This document shows positions 38,264 through 47,736 of a DNA stretch of 64,000 bases, in pieces. Position numbers and translations under genes: made by a program. The notes beneath the pieces are model-generated. The model was not told the origin of the DNA. It did not search any database and saw only the letters and a program-made list of their open reading frames with translations. Each line of letters begins with the position of its first letter. Position 1 is the stretch's first letter. Source of the DNA: Flavobacterium yafengii (GTDB lineage Bacteria; Bacteroidota; Bacteroidia; Flavobacteriales; Flavobacteriaceae); the NCBI RefSeq assembly GCF_030010375.1, contig NZ_JASCRY010000003.1, positions 372,001-436,000 of the forward strand, written 5' to 3'.

Positions 38264-39192
38264 GAGAGTTTGAGCATAAATGTAGATTAATGGGAAGCAA
38301 TTTTGAATTGGGTGTTGTGCACAGTAAAAAAAGTGAGGCAGAAAAGTTATTACAAATTGGAGTTCAGGAAATTACTAGAATCGAGAACTTATTGTCTGAA
38401 TTTATTTCTACTTCTACAACAAATGAAATTAACACCACAGCTAGGCAAAATCCTTTGTTAATAAATAATGAATGTTTTGAATTGATTTCAAGAAGCCAAA
38501 ATATTTCAAACCTCACAAAAGGTTGTTTCGATATCAGTGTAAGCCCATTAAAAAAAATCTATTCTTTTAAAAATCATTTTTTTAATTTTCCTTGTCATAG
38601 CGAAATAATTAAAACGCTACAATCTGTTGGTTATCAAAAAATTGAATTGTCTAAAGAAAATCAAAGTATATTTTTTAAAATTGATGGAATGAAAATCAGT
38701 TTCTCTGCAATTGGAAAAGGTTATGCTGCAGATAAAGTAAAACAATTGTGGATTAATGAAGGAGTAAAATCTGGTTACGTCAATGCAAGTGGAGATTTAA
38801 CCACTTTTGGATCAAAAGCAGATGGTACTCAATGGAAAATAGGAATAAGACATCCAGAGAATAAAAATGAAATTTTAATGTATGTCCCTTTAAATGAATC
38901 ATCTGTAGCAACTTCGGGTAATTACGAACAGTTTTTTTTATATAACGATATAAAATACTCCCATAATATAAATCCATTTACTGGTATGCCAATATCAGGG
39001 ATAAAAAGTGTTTCCGTTTTTTCGCCAAGTGCTGAACTTTCGGATGCTCTTGCTACTGCTGTTTATGTAATGGGAAAAACGAATGGAATAAAATTTATTA
39101 ACCAATTACCTCATACCTATTGTATAATTATAGACGATAAAAATAAGGTCTATTTCTCTAAAAAAATGCACTATGCAGAAAGTAGTATTTAA
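38260..39192 (+). CDS. apbE: ApbE-family FAD:protein FMN transferase
   Basis: The 310-residue protein shows the ApbE signatures: 'RLMGSNFELGVVH', 'GKGYAADKVKQLW', 'YVNASGDLTTFGS', 'VATSGNYEQFF', 'YSHNINPFTGMPISG' and 'AELSDALATAVYVMG' with the metal-binding Asp/Ala-Thr region. ApbE transfers FMN from FAD to a Thr/Ser of exported proteins. No clear signal peptide is present from this start, which is unusual since the enzyme usually acts outside the cytoplasm; the first residues (MREFEHKCRLMGS) match the catalytic domain start directly. It is the second gene of a four-gene operon; no classic FMN-bind domain protein is encoded nearby. Confidence 0.9.
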   Translation: MREFEHKCRLMGSNFELGVVHSKKSEAEKLLQIGVQEITRIENLLSEFISTSTTNEINTTARQNPLLINNECFELISRSQNISNLTKGCFDISVSPLKKIYSFKNHFFNFPCHSEIIKTLQSVGYQKIELSKENQSIFFKIDGMKISFSAIGKGYAADKVKQLWINEGVKSGYVNASGDLTTFGSKADGTQWKIGIRHPENKNEILMYVPLNESSVATSGNYEQFFLYNDIKYSHNINPFTGMPISGIKSVSVFSPSAELSDALATAVYVMGKTNGIKFINQLPHTYCIIIDDKNKVYFSKKMHYAESSI

Positions 39193-39394
39193 TGTATTCA
39201 TTATTTATATAATTGCTTTGCTCTTAACCTCTTGCTCTTCGGTCAAACCTTATGAAAGAGTATATGTAAACGATCCTGAAATGCAAATGACAATTGATAG
39301 TGGTAAAAAATTTTCAACCTATGTATATTCCATTAGAGAAGGTGCTACTCCAGCTGGAACAAACAAGTCAAGTGGCGGATGCGGCTGTAATTAA
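39173..39394 (+). CDS. DUF4266 lipoprotein with Gly-Cys-Gly-Cys tail
   Basis: The 73-residue lipoprotein (lipobox LLTSC, Cys21) has the DUF4266 core 'VKPYERVYVNDPEMQM' and ends 'SSGGCGCN'. The segment 'SIREGATPAGTN' before the tail holds a G-A-T, similar to the core of ApbE acceptor motifs (..S/T-G-A-S/T). The gene overlaps apbE by 20 bases and is followed by DUF3570 after 11 bases, so all four genes appear co-transcribed. It is exported and probably anchored in a membrane; the tail cysteines could bind metal or exchange disulfides. No function is established. Confidence 0.85.
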   Translation: MQKVVFNVFIIYIIALLLTSCSSVKPYERVYVNDPEMQMTIDSGKKFSTYVYSIREGATPAGTNKSSGGCGCN

Positions 39395-39405
39395 ATTTTT
39401 GTCCA

Positions 39406-40596
39406 ATGAAAAATCGTAATTTAAAATTAGGGTGTTTACTCTTACTGAATCTATCAGGCTACGCTCAAACTAAAATTGACAGTATTGCCAAAATATCAAG
39501 AACCGAAATTGAAATGGTGTACAATCAATACATACAAAACGGAAATAACTCTGCGATTACAGGTGGTATAGGTCCTGAAAAATTAACAGTTTATGGCCCA
39601 TCTTTTAATATAAAGAAAATTTCCGATAAAAATGTTTATTCATACACTATAGGTTCTGATATAATTTCATCAGCATCTACAGACAATATAGATTATATAA
39701 AATCTTCAGCATCAGTATTAGATGCAAGAGTTTATACAAATTTTGGGTATGAAAGAAAATTTTCAAAAAATCTAAATTTGAACTTCAATGGAGGTCTTTC
39801 TATAGAATCTGACTATCTTTCTTTTACATATGGATTCGGTATTTCAAAAACGGATAAATCTAAAACTCATAACTATTCTTTTGATGTATCAATTTCAAAT
39901 GATGATTTACGTTGGGGATTAGTAAATCCTGGATATTATGCTCCAACCAAGTTAATATATCCGTCTGAATTAAGGTACAAAGAATGGTACGATGTTTATA
40001 ACAGAAATTCATATAATTTTAAACTAGGCCTTTGGAAGATTTTAAACAAAAGAAATAATTTTGGCGTTTTTCCAGAATTAACATACCAAGAAGGTTTATT
40101 GGCAACACCATTCCATAGAGTATATTTTTCTGATGGATCATTAAGAGTTGAAAATCTTCCTAATAGACGTTTAAAAGGTGCAATTGCAATAAGACTCAAC
40201 AGTTTTGTTGCAGGTAATTACATCATTAAAAATACTTTTAATGTCTATGAAGATACTTTTGGCATTCGTGCTTTTTCTCTAGAAAATGAAACGATTGTAA
40301 AAGTTAATTCAAAACTAGCAATCATTCCAAATATTAGATTTTATTCTCAATCTAGCTCAAAATATTTCAATGAGTATTTAAAAAATTCAATAGAACAAAG
40401 TTATTATACATCAGACTTTGATTTGTCAAAATTTAAAACATACAACATTGGTATTGGTATTAAATATAAAAATGAAAAAATTAAAGACAATAGATTAATT
40501 AGTAAGTCATTCATGGTACGCTATAATTTTTTAGAAAGATCCAATAATCTTAACGCACATAGTATATCTATTATTTTCTTTTCATCTAAAGACTGA
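39406..40596 (+). CDS. DUF3570 outer-membrane beta-barrel protein
   Basis: The 396-residue protein has a signal peptide (LGCLLLLNLSGYAQT) and long runs of amphipathic beta strands ('NFGYERKFSKNLNLNFNGG', 'YKEWYDVYNRNSYNFKLG'). DUF3570 proteins are predicted outer-membrane barrels and are commonly encoded beside DUF4266 and ApbE. The conserved 'EWYDVYNRNSY' region fits this family. It is the last gene of the operon and may be the outer-membrane component for the lipoprotein or its cofactor. A hairpin terminator follows within 180 bases. Confidence 0.85.
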   Translation: MKNRNLKLGCLLLLNLSGYAQTKIDSIAKISRTEIEMVYNQYIQNGNNSAITGGIGPEKLTVYGPSFNIKKISDKNVYSYTIGSDIISSASTDNIDYIKSSASVLDARVYTNFGYERKFSKNLNLNFNGGLSIESDYLSFTYGFGISKTDKSKTHNYSFDVSISNDDLRWGLVNPGYYAPTKLIYPSELRYKEWYDVYNRNSYNFKLGLWKILNKRNNFGVFPELTYQEGLLATPFHRVYFSDGSLRVENLPNRRLKGAIAIRLNSFVAGNYIIKNTFNVYEDTFGIRAFSLENETIVKVNSKLAIIPNIRFYSQSSSKYFNEYLKNSIEQSYYTSDFDLSKFKTYNIGIGIKYKNEKIKDNRLISKSFMVRYNFLERSNNLNAHSISIIFFSSKD

Positions 40597-40737
40597 TTTC
40601 TTTTATTGCCAATAATCTAGTATATAGTCCTGCTCCTAACACGATTCTTTTATAATAAAAGGTTCCATATAAGGAATTGATTTAAAAGTGAGGCTGTTAT
40701 AAAATTATCAAAATAAAGCACGAATATTTTGAAGCTA

Positions 40738-40776
40738 TAAAAAACCAATGCAGGGAAAAACCGGCATTGGTTTTTT
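40738..40776. terminator. bidirectional terminator hairpin
   Basis: AAAAAACCAATGC and GCATTGGTTTTTT pair around a short loop, with A/T tracts on both sides. It serves convergent transcription from the DUF3570 operon and the transposase. Confidence 0.75.
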
Positions 40777-40788
40777 ACTGCTCCAATA

Positions 40789-42069
40789 TTACCTGCAACC
40801 TTTGCAGCTATTTTGTTGGTTTTCTGATATTCTAAGGATTTTATGTTCTGGAAAATGGGTTCTATAGCTTTTTAAAGCTAAGAGTTTCCCTAAAAAAGTT
40901 TCTTGAGGTGTATTTCCTTGTAGGGAGAGTTGTGGGCGTATCGTGTTATAAATTAACACATCTGACACTAAAGCAGTTTCAAGTTGTTTCCTGTTGCATA
41001 AATTTTGAGGCAACAAAAACTGGTGTTTGATGATTTTATTGAACGCCTCAATTTTAGAATTGGAAAAAGTAATGTCTTTTTGAGTAATTAAGTGTTTGAT
41101 GTCTTGATTGATTGTATCTAAAAAATCATGAACTGTAGTGTTTACATTCTCCACACCGCCATCGGTGACAAAAGTAATGGGTTCTTTGTTTTTGTGTTTC
41201 AAATATGCTTGTTCCAACAAATCTCTAATGGCTTTTGGGCTGGAACTGTTTTCAATTCTGTATCCTAGAATCATTTTAGAATAATGATCCATCAAAAAAT
41301 GGGTATAGTGTTTTTTGCCATCTAACGTTTTCACGATCGTTACATCGGCACACCAAATTTCATTGGGCCTATAACTCATCAACGAGCCATATCGCTTTTT
41401 AGGATGCAGGCGTCTTGTTGTACTATATCCCAGTAATTTGGAATATTTGTACCAAGTAATCAAACCAAAAGAGATTTCTTTGTTTCGTAATGCCAATAAG
41501 TAAACAGAAGATTTAGACCAGTACAGACAGTCTTCATTTTCCATATATTTTTTGATTCGTAAAATTTCCTTTTTTAATAGTTGGTGCGGATATTGTTTGA
41601 CACACCACAAAAAATACGAGGACTCGCATTTATTGATAACCAATACTTTATAATTGTGATAGGTAGCTCTGGAAATATTGAAGACTTTTAACGCACTTTC
41701 AACGGGAACTATGTCTTTTACCTTTTCGATGACATTTACCAATTTTTCTTTTTGCAGCATCATTTGTCGCTTAATTCCTTTTACTGCGCTGGTAATCTCA
41801 TGATAGGTATCAGAAAGCTTAAAAAAGGCTTCAATGGCTTTTTTGGCATTTTTAGATTCTCCAGTCCGTTTTATGAGTTCTAATTCTTCTTTTATAAAAT
41901 TGGCTACTTCGCAACCGATGTATTTATCGGCTGTTTCATGTTTCCAACGGTGCTTGTTTGATTTGGAAATTTTCGCCTTTATGGTATTGGGTAAGTTATC
42001 GTATAATCCGTTTCGGATGTAATGCTTAACATTGGTATTCCATGAAATACGAGAGGGTGAATAAATCAT
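40789..42069 (-). CDS. DDE transposase with integrase core (rve-like)
   Basis: The 426-residue transposase has an N-terminal helical DNA-binding part and an RNase-H-like core. The catalytic acids are visible as 'EIWCADVTIVKTLDG' (first Asp), 'ITFVTDGGVENVN' (second Asp) and 'SNSKIEAFNKIIKHQFL' (Glu). The C-terminus 'RPQLSLQGNTPQETF' is typical of IS3/IS481-like rve transposases, as is 'YNTIRPQ'. The frame is complete from ATG at 42069 and appears functional. The exact IS family is uncertain because there is no upstream orfA. Confidence 0.85.
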   Translation of the reverse strand: MIYSPSRISWNTNVKHYIRNGLYDNLPNTIKAKISKSNKHRWKHETADKYIGCEVANFIKEELELIKRTGESKNAKKAIEAFFKLSDTYHEITSAVKGIKRQMMLQKEKLVNVIEKVKDIVPVESALKVFNISRATYHNYKVLVINKCESSYFLWCVKQYPHQLLKKEILRIKKYMENEDCLYWSKSSVYLLALRNKEISFGLITWYKYSKLLGYSTTRRLHPKKRYGSLMSYRPNEIWCADVTIVKTLDGKKHYTHFLMDHYSKMILGYRIENSSSPKAIRDLLEQAYLKHKNKEPITFVTDGGVENVNTTVHDFLDTINQDIKHLITQKDITFSNSKIEAFNKIIKHQFLLPQNLCNRKQLETALVSDVLIYNTIRPQLSLQGNTPQETFLGKLLALKSYRTHFPEHKILRISENQQNSCKGCR

Positions 42070-42432
42070 AAATAGTCTTACAATTGTATAAAATTAAAAA
42101 CAGTAGAAAAGTTTTTGCTTTTACAGGTACTTACCATTTCATAACACATTCCTGCTGATCACTCTTTATCAGGCACCCCCAAAAGCAAAAAAATCCAGCA
42201 AAAGTATCGTTTTTTTTATTTGTCAGGAACAAAGCAGTCCTTTGTTTTTCCTTTGGCTCAATGTCCAGCGTTTCCATAACAACTACTTCCAAACAATAAA
42301 CCTTACTTCTTTAACCGATAATAAGCATTAAACCTCCAAGAAAAGCAATCAAAAGCATTCCTGTTCAAAAATAGAAAATCGATACCCTTGCTACTGCCAA
42401 AGCACTAGGAAGTATTTGCATTGTTTTTGTAA

Positions 42433-42498
42433 GTGCAATAAATTGCTATTCAACTTTACTTCAAAAATTCACCGTTTTGGTCAAGCAATTTATTACAC
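42433..42498. repeat. inverted repeat, 15-bp arms
   Basis: GTGCAATAAATTGCT (42433-42447) and AGCAATTTATTACAC (42484-42498) are inverted with one mismatch around a 36-base loop. Confidence 0.65.
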
Positions 42499-42510
42499 CA
42501 CAAAATCAAG

Positions 42511-42610
42511 TCCAAGAAAAAGTATGAAATTTTAAAGCCGAAAAAAGTGATTCCGTTTGATTGGATACAACTTATTTTTCTGCTTTAAAATTTCATACCC
42601 TTTCTTAAGA
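42511..42610. repeat. long hairpin, ~37-bp imperfect arms
   Basis: GTATGAAATTTTAAAGC (42522-42538) and GCTTTAAAATTTCATAC (42582-42598) are perfectly inverted. Pairing extends outward and inward with few mismatches (AAGAAAAA/TTTCTT and GAAAAAAGTG/ACTTATTTTTC) to arms of about 37 bp and a loop near 20 bases. There is no adjoining gene end, so it is not an obvious terminator. Confidence 0.7.
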
Positions 42611-42941
42611 ACATCATCTTTCCCAACAACTTTTTTGCATTTGCCTTCAGAAGAAACTTCCCAATTGAAAGGAAGATAAATAAAAGAAAGTAAAGCTAAG
42701 TTTCGATTTCTGAAAAGTAAAGTTCTAGCTTTCAGTTTTTAATAAAATCTCCTCCCTTACATTTTCAAAACATTATTTGATTTTGTTATCACAGTTCCAA
42801 TCTGGATCAACAGTTGGGTAGTATTTCATTAAAAAAACTTGACTTTTTAGAAACCTCCGCTTGAGAGAGGCTTTTTTCTTTCTTTTTTTAAAAACAATAT
42901 GTGTTGAGCATAGTGAGACAGATAATTTTAAATCCGAAGCC

Positions 42942-43338
42942 ATGTCAAATTTTATTATTCAAACCCACCAAAAAAAAAGCCGTTTACAAAGGAATGAACA
43001 ATGGCAAGTCACAAAAAGAGCCATTTACCAATAGCTTTGTAATCTTATTTCAAAATGAAGAAGATCAGGAAACGGTTTTTTGGTTGGCCTATAGCCTATG
43101 GAAATCTAAATTCTGGCACCAATCGCTTATTGGATCCGTAATTCCATTTTTAAGAATACAGTATTTCAAAGGAAATTTTGCCTCAAAAGTCAATGAAATG
43201 CTATTGGACTTTGAAAGCAATCAGAAAGATGTAAATGCTTTGAGGTAATTAGAACTCAAAGAAGAACAATTACATCAAAACATAGCTCTTATTAAAGATA
43301 TGAGAAGAGTTATTTTATATCGTTACTGTAAAACATAA
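42942..43338 (+). pseudogene. DUF6943-like protein, broken by a poly-A shift and a nonsense codon
   Basis: ATG 42942 reads 'MSNFIIQTHQKK', the expected start, and then loses frame at a run of nine A (42968-42976). With one A fewer it continues as 'AVYKGMNNGKSQKEPFTNSF', 'ETVFWLAYSLWKSKFWHQSL' and 'IGSVIPFLRIQYFKGNF', the DUF6943 core. TAA at 43246-43248 interrupts 'NALR', and the same frame goes on coherently ('LELKEEQLHQNIALIKDMRR') to TAA at 43336-43338. DUF6943 proteins are small Bacteroidota proteins of unknown function. A GTG at 42901 opens the core frame but with an unrelated N-terminus. Confidence 0.7.
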
Positions 43339-43523
43339 TAAGAAACTAAAAACCAAATACTTAACTTTAATTTAGTACGATAATTGATTATCTTTATAAA
43401 TTCTTAAAGACATTTTTTTTTAAGTGAATGAAGTTAGTTGTTTAGATTGAGTTGGTTTTAATTATATACGAGTTTTAAAATGAGTGAAAAATAAAAAAAC
43501 AATCAATAATAGAATCAATTAAT

Positions 43524-45579
43524 ATGGATATATCACATAAAGATATCATCGTAGCATTTTGGCAACAAGGAGCTAATAACTGTGTCTCTATTGCATTAAT
43601 AAAGGCAGCTATTGAAACATTCGGACTTAATAATGTTTTTAAAGTATTCCGAAACGGTGAAAATTACGAAGTTGAATTGCGAAACAACGATACAATTATT
43701 TTTACAGAACAGAATTTGGAAAATAGTATTAGAATTGGGAGTTTTCAACCCAGTAAAGATGAAACACCTTCTAAAAAAGAACTTTATGAAGAAATAAAAG
43801 AATATGCGCAGTTATGCTTTGCGGTAATGGTAGCTCAATAAAATAAAAAATATTGACAATTTTGATTTGGCATTATCTCAGCTAAATAATGGGAGTAATG
43901 TAAGATTCGTAAGGCAGTATTTAGGCATAGAAAAGTATGCCTCATCAGTTTTCAAAGATGGTGCAAACAATTCTAGCATGATTGCATGGCAACATATACC
44001 GGGGCAAAAACATGTTGTCTATATGTCACATAACTCTTATGATTATAATGGAAATGAATTTTTTGATACAAGAAAATTTCCTGAAAAAATTATGTTTCAT
44101 AAAACGGAGCAACATGAATTTTTAGAAAAGAATAATCAATTTACGGATCTTAACTATATAAATAATAGCAGACACGGTACTTTTCAAGACACAGGAAAAG
44201 TACATTCTATTCCTCAAGATGTTGACAGAATTATTTACCATATCAAAAATAATGGTATTAAAAAATTGTTGCTACACTTCCATGGAGGCTTAATAAGTGA
44301 AAATATGGGAATGAAAAGCGCTGAAACATTTTGCAATAATTTTGTCGATTCAAAGGATACACATGTTGTATCAATAGTTTGGGAGACTGGCTTTTTGGAA
44401 GCACTCCCAGAGACTTTTAAAAGAATATTACAAACTGATGAATTGTTAAGAAGATTGATTGCAAAAGTGGTAAAATTACTAGGAGCAAAATTAGGAGTTG
44501 ATTTAACAATCCTTGACAATAGAATACTACCCCATTCAATAGAAAATTATGCGAATTTGATTCAGTCAAGCACCATTAATTTATCGGAAGATGATTTAGT
44601 AAAAGCTTTCAGAGAATATAAAAGGAACATTGAATCTGAGTTAGAACTACAAAATATAATTTACAATGAGCTACAGGAAATATCAGAAGATGAGGATTTA
44701 ACGGAAGATGATTTTAATCGTATATACAAAGATGATTCAGAAAATGAAGCTAAATTCATAAATCCAAAAATTCTTTGGTATACGGCTAAAATCGCAAAAA
44801 GGTGTATCATAAGATTCCTAAATAAAAGAGATCATGGAGTTTGGCCAACCATTATTGAAGAAGCCTGTAGAGAAATATACTTGGATGATTTTGGGATTGA
44901 AATTTGGAATGTGATGAAATTTCAAGCCGAAGATATGTGGGTGCCTAATGATAGAGCAACTGGACTTAACCAGTTTGCGGGGAGATATTTACTGGATAAA
45001 TTAGTACAAAATTTCTCAAATACAGACCTAGAAATCCATGTTGTTGCACATATTGCTGGTGCCGTGGCAGCTCGTAAATGGGTTGCAACAATAAAATCCG
45101 ACAATAAATACAAGTCTTTTAAATTTAAAAATTTGATTTTTCTGGCTCCTGCCTGTCGTTGTGACTTATTCAAAGATACTGTTATGAAACACCAAGAAAC
45201 ATTTGATAACTTTAGAATGTTTACCATGGACGATGAATATGAAAGAACAGATAATTTGATTCCATTCCCAGTTCTTGGGTTATTGTACACTAGATCATTG
45301 TTGTATTTAATTTCAGGCATACTTGAGGGTAAAAATGCTAATGAAGCAGATGCTTTTATTTTAGGATTACATAGACATATTAGAAAGAACCATCCCTATT
45401 CTAAAGAATCAATACTAAATGAGATATCAGATTTTTTAATGTTACCTCAAAATAATGTTAACAGACTTATTCTATCTAAATCAACAGAAATTGAAGGGAG
45501 AAAATCAACCGCTGTAAAACATGGTGGTTTCGCCAAGGACATAGAAATAGTTAATAGTATTAAGTATATGCTACAATAG
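43524..45579 (+). pseudogene. two-domain protein: possible cysteine-peptidase-like head and alpha/beta-hydrolase body, frameshifted
   Basis: The first frame (43524-43841, 105 residues) has 'WQQGANNCVSIALIKAAIET', reminiscent of papain/calpain-like active-site starts. It ends at TAA, but the next frame, open from 43834, continues without a start codon: 'NKIKNIDNFDLALSQLNNGS'. A single indel in the AATAAAATAAAAAA tract would join them into ~680 residues. The body has 'KKLLLHFHGGLISENMG' and the hydrolase elbow region 'EIHVVAHIAGAVAARKWV', where the usual GHSxG serine is Ile, and ends 'STAVKHGGFAKD' with a likely catalytic His. The frameshift and missing nucleophile argue for loss of function. 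If real, the body could instead start at TTG 43867. Confidence 0.65.
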
Positions 45580-45800
45580 AAAGCATAATTGTAACAGCCA
45601 TGGTGCGGAAGCGGTCAAATAATCCATTCGCTTTGAATAAATATTATAGAATGATAGGTTAATGCTCAAAATCCAGCCTTCGAGTAGTTACAAAACGTTG
45701 AATATACTTATAGATATAAACTAAAATGAGAATTATTTAAACAATTTTGCCAAAAAACTCATCAGATAATTAATCACAATACCACTTAAACATCCCTAAA

Positions 45801-47736
45801 ATGAAGAAAAAATTACTCTTATTATTATTTAGCTCATTATTCATCACCAGCTGTGCAACTAGAAGAGGACACACTGATGATCATATCGGTACCGGAGTAC
45901 AGTTACCAGCAGGAACAAGTATTAATGAAACTGAAATAGATACAATTCCTGTAATTTTCCATGTGCTGTATAATAATGATACAGAGAACGTTAGTGACGA
46001 TGCCATTAATGCAATACTTTTATCTCTTCAACAGGATTTTAAAGGAAAGAATCCATTTGATAACATCGACAGGCCTCCCGGTAATGAATACAAGAGAAGA
46101 GATTCTAAAATTCGCTTTGATTTTGCCAAAAAATTACCTGATGGAACTCCAACAAGCGGAATCATCAGAAAAGAAACGAATACCCGTGTTTTTAAATATC
46201 AAAAGAGAAAAGCATTTGCGGAGAGTCCGCTGTATGATCCATACCTTTATTTAAATGTATACATCTGCAATACCAATACAGGTGCTTATACCCCAGTAGA
46301 AACCACCAATCACGGAATCGTCATCCACTATGATAATGTAAACTATAAAAGCAAAACGTTAACCCACGAAACCGGCCATTGGTTGGGATTGAGTCATATT
46401 TTTGAAGGGGGCTGCAACGATGGAGATGGAATTGATGACACGAAGGCACAGAAAAAATTCTTTGGCAATCAAAAATATTTATACAAAAGCTGCAATGATT
46501 CTACAATGGTAACCAATTTTATGGGCTACAATAAAACCCGTGATTTTTTTACCGACGGACAGGTAAAAGCAATGAGACAGTTTGCATTGCAGTATATGAA
46601 AATAAAAGGACGTCCAAAGAATTCTTTAAAGGAGGAGAAATACAATGCACATAACGATGTATTAGAATTAATAGCGGCAGGCAAAGACACAGAAGAATAT
46701 ACTAAATACGCTCACGAGATATTAAATAAATATGCCATTTGTGGAGTTAACGCTCTTGACAAAACGAGCTTAATAAATAAACTTAAAACATCAGACCGTA
46801 CAAAAATAGCCTTGTTTAGTGATGATGTTGGACTGCCAATTCCTACAAATTCTTTTAACTGGCAGGCTGCAATTATTAATGAATTATCCCTTCTTATTGC
46901 GAAACAATTTGAAAAAAAGCTATTTCACTTGACTATTAATCGTTTTTTTTAAGACATTATTGAACCGGACAACGACAATCGAACCAAAATAGTACAATCG
47001 AGTTCTTTTTATGCATTATTTCCTAAAACGACTAAACACATTCGTAAAATTTACGAGTCCGGTGATTCCTATATCGGATTAGATATTGCTACAATACAAT
47101 TGCTGACTAAAAATGATTTAAAAGAAATTCCCGATTTGTTCAGAAAAACCCCTGAGCTTCTTTTACCAAAACTAAATAATCATCCTAAAATAAAAGACAT
47201 GCTTACTATTGGAGATGTCATTATTAGCTCCAGTGCACAAGGATATGATTTACAAACCATAATCAATACTATTTCAGCAAAACCCTATACTTCACCGAAA
47301 TTATCTGAAATAACCAGTATTGCAGCAATTCTTTCCAATGCTTTGCTAGCTGATAAAGGCAATCAGGCTTTTTGGATTGATGCTATTACACAACTGGATC
47401 CGGAATCAAACGAAGCTAGAATTACTGAGACTTATAATCTGTTATATGGTCAATTAAGTCGTTTTCCTCTCCTACATCAATATTTAAATAGTGACATCGA
47501 TGTTATTGTAAGGAATAAAAAAATACAGGAGCTGCTTTTGTTTATTCCTAAATTGAATAATGCCTACACTTTTATTAAAAATAAAGGCTTTAAGCTGAAA
47601 GAGCTAAAAGATCAATTGGCTTATGTGAAATTGATTAATGACAGCTTTTATGAATTATTCAGTACCCTATATGAAAATGAAGACTTAAATAAAATTTATG
47701 AACTGAATCAAAAAATCATCAAAACATCCGGTATTT
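45801..47736 (+). pseudogene. M43-type metallopeptidase lipoprotein, nonsense-interrupted and 3'-truncated
   Basis: The lipoprotein signal has lipobox FITSC (Cys18). The zinc site is complete: 'LTHETGHWLGLSHIFEGG' (HExxHxxGxxH), followed by cysteines and the Met-turn 'TNFMGYNKTRDFFTDGQVK', as in pappalysin-like M43B peptidases. TAA at 46950-46952 follows a T run after 383 residues, but the same frame carries on with coherent coding sequence ('HIRKIYESGDSYIGLDIA', 'EIPDLFRKTPELLLPKL') for ~260 more residues of helical repeats. The gene then ends abruptly near 47736, where an FAD-oxidase gene fragment on the other strand begins. The 383-residue product still contains the whole catalytic domain and could be active. 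Confidence 0.75.

Larger units (their letters stand above)
40690..42155 (-). mobile_element. insertion sequence with DDE (rve-type) transposase
   Basis: A single intact transposase gene is flanked by candidate imperfect inverted ends: CTGTTATAAAATTATC near 40693 and, on the minus strand, TGTGTTATGAAATGGT near 42153. The ends share about 11 of 16 bases. The boundaries and any target duplication are uncertain. It lies downstream of the DUF3570 gene and does not break a recognised gene. Confidence 0.6.
42156..42900. other. long non-coding stretch with hairpins
   Basis: About 745 bases between the insertion sequence and the DUF6943 remnant hold no credible gene. Its clear content is two inverted repeats at 42433-42498 and 42511-42610, annotated separately. 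Confidence 0.5.
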
